From assembly GCF_002994745.2 (NCBI RefSeq), contig NC_037093.1, forward strand, positions 18,177,555-18,241,554: a DNA stretch of 64,000 nt, in the 5' to 3' direction. The translations under genes and the position numbers were made by a program. The notes under the pieces were generated by a model. It was not told the origin of the DNA. It searched no databases and was given only the letters and a program-made list of their open reading frames with translations. Of the stretch, positions 58,881 to 64,000 are shown piece by piece (position 1 is the first letter of the stretch; each line of letters opens with the position of its first letter). This DNA is from Rosa chinensis. Its lineage: Eukaryota > Streptophyta > Magnoliopsida > Rosales > Rosaceae.

Positions 58881-59069
58881 TAGTCATCAGGGGGAGGCGC
58901 AGACATCAGGGGGAGATGTCTACATGTTCACCTCGAATCATGAAGGGTGTGTTGTGCTCTTTTTCCCCTTCGACCGAGGTTATTTTTGTCCCACTGGGTT
59001 TTTGTTACTCGGCAAGGTTTTTAATGAGGCAACGAGAGAAGCACCGCGTTTGGACAACACAAGGGGGAG

Positions 59070-59272
59070 TGTTTAAGGATATCCCTATTTGTGTTTGGCC
59101 CAAACTCTAGGTTACTTGACCTAGTGGTAATAGGGTTTAATTAGAAGAATCTAGAGATTATCTTTCCTTGTATGATTCTAACTCTATGCATTGTAATCCT
59201 CTATATAAAGAGACCCCTATTATCAATGAGAATACACAACGATTATCTCTCTATTTCTGATTTCCTAAAACA
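59070..59272 (+). repeat. 3' LTR of the copia element
   Basis: 203 bases, 200 of them identical to the 5' LTR; preceded directly by the polypurine tract and followed by the agaaa target duplication. Confidence 0.95.
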
Positions 59273-59457
59273 AGAAAAGAATTTTTAACAAATTTTATAT
59301 TTTTGTTGGGAGGAAATTTAATACCATGTCATTTTCCATAACTAATCTTGACCACTGAATGTGTTAATATCTAAGGGTTAACATAACGTGTAAAAAAATT
59401 GTGTCAAATAGTGTTCATTGATCCTGACCCTATATATAACATACATCTAATGCTATA

Positions 59458-59526
59458 AATTTTCCCAAATGTTCAAATAGCGAGTCGGCGTATTATCAGC
59501 TTATTATTTGAACATTTGGGAAAATT
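59458..59526. repeat. strong hairpin downstream of RLP-B
   Basis: Perfect 22-base inverted repeat (59458-59479 and 59505-59526; arm aattttcccaaatgttcaaa and two more bases) with a 25-base loop. Partial pairing extends the stem by about 12 bases on each side. It lies about 290 bases beyond the stop codon of RLP-B. It could be a MITE core, a small-RNA hairpin or a 3'-end structure; nothing in the sequence decides. Confidence 0.7.
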
Positions 59527-59813
59527 GATAGCGTTTGATATTATGATGTTGGATACTATAAATAAAGTTAAAAAGATGAATGGCAAGCCTCCAAGAAAAC
59601 TTCCAAAGTTATTCATACGTGCTTAATATTACAACTCCTCCCGTAGCATGCATAAAGTAATTTTTTTTTTTCTTCTTTGGAACGGGAATAGGACTAGATC
59701 AACGTCTTACCCTAAAATTTTATTGAATGTAAAACAAAATACACCAGGAATGCACAAGTCTAATACACGTAAATAACGAACAACAAAGAGCAACATATAG
59801 TCTGATCGATCAC

Positions 59814-62618
59814 TCAACTTCTGGGCCCTCTCATCCTTCTCAATAGTCTGATCAGTAACGCAACTATCTCAATGAACCGGTCACTCCACCTGGTGATCAC
59901 AAAATCTGCAAGAACCACTCCCACCACCAAGCCACTGACTAACCCCGCCGCAGCAAATTTCCACTCTAATTCAACTCCAGTGCTCGAGCCATTTTCTTCG
60001 GCTGTTGAAGGTGGAAGTTTATTCCCTTCAGGACGTGCACATTTCTTTGGCAATGGATCTCCACACAGACCAGGGTTTCCCTCATATGAAGTGTTTTCAA
60101 AGGTACTAAACTGGTTTCCATGGAGTATACGACCTGTGAGATTGTTGTGCGAGACATTGAATTGTTCGAGGAATGAAAGCTGCAACAGTACTTGAGGGAT
60201 CTCACCTGACAACTTGTTCTGTGAAAGGTCCAAAGCTTCAAGATTTTTTAAGTTTCCCAAGGATGGTGGGATGCGACCAGTTAGCATGTTATTGGAAACA
60301 TTAAGCGAGCGTAGTCCCTTTAGGTTCCCAATAAGTTCTGGAATCCTGCCTTCAAATCTGTTGCTCGATAGATCAATGGCCATAAAGTCTTCATAAATCT
60401 TTGGGAAGTATCTCTCTAAACCTTTATTTATCAACGTGACTGAGTACACAAATTTGTGGAAAGTCATGTCATACCTTTCACCATATTCATTTGCTCGTGA
60501 ACTAATCACATAAAAATTATTTGCACTCATATACGCCGACTTGCTATTAATACCTCGTCCCATAGAAATTCCAGAGAAAATGAATTCAGAAGGAAACTGA
60601 CCGGTAAAATTATTCTGAGACAGATCAAGGATGCGCAAATCGGGGAAACCATGATTGCTCGGAGGTCTCCGAATAGCACCGTGGAACCCACTATTCTTCA
60701 TTGCCAAAACTTTTAGCTCTGGTAGAATTCCCAACCAAGTGGGGAAAACATCATCGAACTTGTTGCTTGATAGAACAAGAGACTCGAGTGTCAAACAATT
60801 CGCCAATGACCTCGGTAGTTTCCCCAGTAATTGGTTACGACTAGCATCCATCATTTTCAAACTGCTTCGGTTGGTGGTGCATACTTGAGGAAGAGTTCCA
60901 TGAAAAAGGTTGTTTCCAACGCTTAAACCTTCAAGATAAGTGAAGTTGTTGAAACAATGCGGAAGCATGCCACTCAACCTATTATTTGACAAATCAAGGG
61001 AACGAAGAAAATTCATATTGCAAATCAATGGCGAAATTTCTCCAGTTAGATTGTTGTTTGAAATGTCATAGAATAATGTGTGTTGTGAAGCTACCAACAA
61101 TGGCCCATTAAGGTTGTTGAACGAAAGATCTAGCCCCAGCAATAAAACCCAGGGAAGGACAGCCGGAGGTTGGTCGAAGCCTGAAAGGAGGTTATGAGAA
61201 ATGTCCATGTACTCCAAAGACTCTCTGCTTATGTTCCACATCCATTTCGGTACTGGGCCATGGATTCCGTTCCAAGAAAGGTTTAAGTAGATTAATGTAT
61301 CTTGATATCTCAGGAAATTTGGGAACTCTCTTATGTTGCATGAACCCAATCGTAAATACTCTAACCTTGAAATGCTGGATGCATTCATAGTTCTGGTTTC
61401 AGTGATCAAATCCAAGTTGTTATCGGATAGATCTACCAATTTTAGATTTGGTAGTTTAAGAAATTTGAGGAACTCCACTGTACCGCTCAGATTATTACCA
61501 GCTAGATTAAGTCTCTTGAGACTTGCTACACTGGATAATGACTCAGGAATTTCTCTCCGAAATTTATTGAAACTAAGATCTAGATCAGTAAGTTTGCCAA
61601 GATTACCCAGACTAGATGGGATTGGACCAGACAAGTGATTTGAACGAAGATGGAGTGTTGTGAGCTGGGTAAGATTTCCAAAAGAACATGGGATTGTGCC
61701 ACTAATATTATTATCTGAAAGTGACAAATATGTGAGTTTGGTAAGATTTGCAAATGAAGCAGGAATTTGGCCTATAAATTTGTTATTTGGAAAGTCTAAT
61801 TGACCCGCGAGAGAGTTGGAGCTTGCAATAAGAACTTTCAAATTTTGTAATTTAAAAATTCCTGTTGGGAATTTGCCAAACAGGTCACAACCATTAAGGA
61901 GGAGGGAGGCCAAATTTGACAAATTTGCCAAGGTGTTGGGTACTGTGGATGATATTCTAATCCAAGAAAGATGAAGTTTTTCTAAGCCGGTTAAGTTTTG
62001 AGCTAGGTTTCCCAACAATTCATTGTTGGAGAACATCCCACCATTTTCAAACATCCCACCATTTCCAGACATATCACCATCAGTGCTAGATAGATCAAGG
62101 TATGACAACTTGGTCAATTGTGAAACTTGAGATGGGACTCGACCAGAAAAGTAAGCGCGAGAGAGATTGAGATACCTGAGCTTTGGAAAGTTCCTAATGC
62201 TGATAGGAATTTGAGAGTAAATGAAGTTATTATCAGCAAGGTTCAGACTCTGAAGATGAACAAGACTGAATAAGGTGTTGTTGGAGCTGAAAGAGCCATA
62301 GAGACGACTGCTACTAAGATCAAGACCAATCACATGACCTGTATTCTCATCACACTCGACTCCATCCCATGAGCAACAACTGTTGTTTTGATTCCCTGCT
62401 GATTTCCATGAAGAAGTTTTTGGATAAGCACCATGATACTGTGAAGCAGAAATGTTAATGACAAAGCTTTGCTTGAATTGTAGCAAGGCAGCGTTCTCGG
62501 CATCATGGCAAGTAGGAATATATGACTGCAAAGAATCGGCTGCCGCAAGATAGATCAACACAAGTTTTGAAAGGATAAAAATGGACGCAAATGCTAAACA
62601 TAGAGATGATAACCCCAT
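59814..62618 (-). CDS. RLP-B: LRR receptor-like protein (Cf-type)
   Basis: Intact intronless frame of 934 residues. Signal peptide about 1-28 (LCLAFASIFILSKLVLIYLAAADS). LRR N-terminal cap with paired cysteines (CHDAENAALLQFKQSF, CCSWDGVECDENTGHVIGLDLSS). About 28 extracellular LRRs of the plant type (LxxLxLxxNxLSGxIPxxLGNL). An island region about 690-745 with YSVTLINKGLERYFPKIYEDFMAIDLS is followed by a few more LRRs and the C-terminal cap (NPGLCGDPLPKKC). One transmembrane helix about 889-907 carries GxxxGxxxG (GLVSGLVVG), and a short basic tail of about 27 residues has no kinase. In known RLPs (Cf-9, RLP23 and others) this layout sits in the plasma membrane, recognises microbial or plant ligands and signals through the kinase SOBIR1, the GxxxG motif helping contact. 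The ligand is unknown. RLP-A is its dead copy. Confidence 0.95.
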   Translation of the reverse strand: MGLSSLCLAFASIFILSKLVLIYLAAADSLQSYIPTCHDAENAALLQFKQSFVINISASQYHGAYPKTSSWKSAGNQNNSCCSWDGVECDENTGHVIGLDLSSSRLYGSFSSNNTLFSLVHLQSLNLADNNFIYSQIPISIRNFPKLRYLNLSRAYFSGRVPSQVSQLTKLSYLDLSSTDGDMSGNGGMFENGGMFSNNELLGNLAQNLTGLEKLHLSWIRISSTVPNTLANLSNLASLLLNGCDLFGKFPTGIFKLQNLKVLIASSNSLAGQLDFPNNKFIGQIPASFANLTKLTYLSLSDNNISGTIPCSFGNLTQLTTLHLRSNHLSGPIPSSLGNLGKLTDLDLSFNKFRREIPESLSSVASLKRLNLAGNNLSGTVEFLKFLKLPNLKLVDLSDNNLDLITETRTMNASSISRLEYLRLGSCNIREFPNFLRYQDTLIYLNLSWNGIHGPVPKWMWNISRESLEYMDISHNLLSGFDQPPAVLPWVLLLGLDLSFNNLNGPLLVASQHTLFYDISNNNLTGEISPLICNMNFLRSLDLSNNRLSGMLPHCFNNFTYLEGLSVGNNLFHGTLPQVCTTNRSSLKMMDASRNQLLGKLPRSLANCLTLESLVLSSNKFDDVFPTWLGILPELKVLAMKNSGFHGAIRRPPSNHGFPDLRILDLSQNNFTGQFPSEFIFSGISMGRGINSKSAYMSANNFYVISSRANEYGERYDMTFHKFVYSVTLINKGLERYFPKIYEDFMAIDLSSNRFEGRIPELIGNLKGLRSLNVSNNMLTGRIPPSLGNLKNLEALDLSQNKLSGEIPQVLLQLSFLEQFNVSHNNLTGRILHGNQFSTFENTSYEGNPGLCGDPLPKKCARPEGNKLPPSTAEENGSSTGVELEWKFAAAGLVSGLVVGVVLADFVITRWSDRFIEIVALLIRLLRRMRGPRS

Positions 62619-63050
62619 AGTCTATGTTTAGTTTGATGATTTATCTGGTTTGCATTCGGAGAAAATGAAAGGAGCTATTTATAGAACTGTCCTGCTGCAA
62701 ATTATTGATTTAAACTAGTTGCATCTACTACTGTTTAAGAACAAGTACGTGCATAAGTCCGCCGTGTGAAAAATGCCTTAACGTTTTTTTCTTCTATGTA
62801 GTAATTGAAGTCATGGAAAGAGGAAAGACGGCATCATTGACTGGGAAAATTCTGATAGATTGAATGAAACTTTAACCTTTTTGACGAAGACTGGGGTCTT
62901 TTGGAGTTGAGTCGCCTCCGGGTGCATGGTTGGGTTTGCCGAATTGCCGTGATAGATACCCTCGAAGACGACTTCAATGGTCTTGTAAACTAGGCAAGCG
63001 TTGCACGCCCTTGAACAAACAAATGGCAGTGGATTTACCCAGCTACAACC
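62619..63050 (-). promoter_or_regulatory. upstream region of RLP-B shared with RLP-A
   Basis: Reverse-complement similarity to 39376-39861 in blocks (ttgcctagtttacaagacca, ctggggtc and its flanks, gtttgcattc). The conserved promoter marks how far the ancestral duplication reached; similarity fades beyond about 63050. Confidence 0.7.
62676..62683 (-). promoter_or_regulatory. TATA box of RLP-B
   Basis: tataaata on the minus strand, about 58 bases before the ATG at 62618, matching in sequence and spacing the TATA box at 39801-39808 before RLP-A. Confidence 0.65.
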
Positions 63051-63234
63051 CACTTAACGGTGAGTCCCCATGGAAGCAAGAGCATAGAAGTAACTTGCTG
63101 CAGCTGGTAGCTAGGAGATGAGTTTTTGTGCAAGTTGTGAATAACGGGCGGTTACAATTGCTAATAAGGCACAATCACAGTTGATTATAGTTGCTAATAC
63201 TGTGCAGTTTTTGGTTATTTACCTCCTCCAAAAG

Positions 63235-63660
63235 TAAAGATCTATAATTCAACCTAGAGAAGTTTGGGTCAAGAGGTTATTTCAATGTTTGGGGGCCAAC
63301 GGAGAAGTGTGATAATAGACCGAAGTGAAATGACCATAAGGGCCAAATATCTAGTAGGTACTGTTAGGGGGCTCAAACCATTGACGTGCTTTGTAAGGAG
63401 TTGCACATGACCATGAATTGAAATTATTGAATGACCAACAAAAACAGGCATTACCGGCTCTTTCCAGTTTCCATATCAGCTACATGTCCCCAGCTTTACA
63501 GAAAGAAGATAGTCTTATAGTGATCAATGCGATGCTTCTTGCCATCGCTTCCATCCAACTATCTTCTGGTGACGAATTAAGGGCCATTCAATAGATTAGA
63601 TATGACCAAACATTTTCTCTCTTGTCACTCTTTGGACGCTACAACCCTTGAAGAAGGTTC
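63235..63660 (+). repeat. dispersed copy of sequence found near the PPR gene
   Basis: 63235-63330 matches 23225-23330, and 63355-63660 matches 24553-24840 (ggtactgttagggggctc, cttccatcc, attcaatagattagat, accaaacattttctc). The two pieces are adjacent here but 1.2 kb apart there. No coding features. Confidence 0.7.
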
Positions 63661-64000
63661 ATCAATTACTTATACTAAGATATTTCCGCTACATTTTCTT
63701 TTTGACGAAGAAAATAACAATTAGCACGCCTAACTTCTCTCATTGGACTGATTCTACTTTAAATCGTGGGTGCAATTGGGAATCTATATAGGATATCAGC
63801 TAAGATTATATGTACAACCTTATTCATAATCTAATGCAAGAATTGAGCACTGAACTTTTTCTTTTTTCTTTTTTTTTTAACAGAAGAACCCTAAAGTTAA
63901 GATATCGATGATCTTAAAAAAATGAAGAGCAGTGAAATTGAAAAACCACCCCACCCACATTTGCAAATCACCTAAATTTGTTTAGAGAATAAAATTTACT
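63661..64000. other. right edge, nothing recognised
   Basis: AT-rich DNA with a T-run near 63860; no gene or element recognised. Confidence 0.5.

Larger units (their letters stand above)
52913..59272 (+). mobile_element. copia LTR retrotransposon, decayed interior
   Basis: 6360 bases with two 203-base LTRs (52913-53115 and 59070-59272), TG...CA ends and the 5-base target duplication agaaa at 52908-52912 and 59273-59277. A primer-binding-site-like stretch (cgttatcagcacga) directly follows the first LTR, and a polypurine tract (aagggggag, 59061-59069) directly precedes the second. The domain order gag, integrase, reverse transcriptase, RNase H marks it as copia. Coding parts are heavily broken, so it would depend on proteins from another copy. 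Confidence 0.95.

Overview
This is nuclear DNA from a flowering plant, most likely a eudicot. The genes are typical plant types (an intronless receptor-like protein, a PLS-class pentatricopeptide protein, a NAC factor, a galactose-oxidase-fold oxidase). Spacers are long and AT-rich, and plant transposons of five kinds fill much of the window. Some repeats resemble Rosaceae repeats I remember, but I cannot settle the genus by reading.

Only four protein genes look intact: a hAT transposase with a TTF-type zinc finger (997-3468, +), a glyoxal/galactose-oxidase-like secreted enzyme (5093-6736, +), a PPR protein close to Arabidopsis At3g18840 (25773-27809, -) and a 934-residue LRR receptor-like protein, RLP-B (59814-62618, -). 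A NAC gene at 9740-11106 is broken by several frameshifts, one of them across an (AT)22 tract inside the NAC domain.

Layout. 1-3660: hAT element whose left end lies outside the window. 3661-9739: GLOX-like gene and spacers, with an L1 tail at about 7305-7515. 9740-11106: NAC pseudogene. 11335-19585: a giant inverted repeat with 1.6-1.7 kb arms around a 4.9 kb transposon-like spacer; each inner edge is a MITE-like element. 19590-25770: non-coding DNA with a worn L1 relic and an old tandem duplication. 25773-27809: PPR gene. 29792-34357: an L1 fragment with a 10-bp target duplication, itself split by a 2.6 kb solo LTR. 34966-36760: reverse-strand copia fragment. 37711-39360: non-autonomous hAT with an 8-bp target duplication. 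39370-51545: RLP-A, a dead copy of RLP-B, interrupted by a solo LTR, a non-autonomous Mutator-like element and an L1, and carrying a small forward-inverted-forward rearrangement. 52913-59272: copia retrotransposon with nearly identical LTRs but a decayed interior. 59458-62618: hairpin and RLP-B.

The central story is a tail-to-tail pair of receptor-like protein genes. One copy was kept. The other collected at least three insertions with readable borders, giving a datable record of gene death. Two solo LTRs of one family lie in opposite orientation, two related hAT elements (one intact, one deleted) share the window, and two related copia copies are present. I found no operon-like or novel enzyme system. 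The most unusual structures are the giant inverted repeat, the copia element with young LTRs and an old interior, and the deleted hAT that still carries the dimerisation segment.
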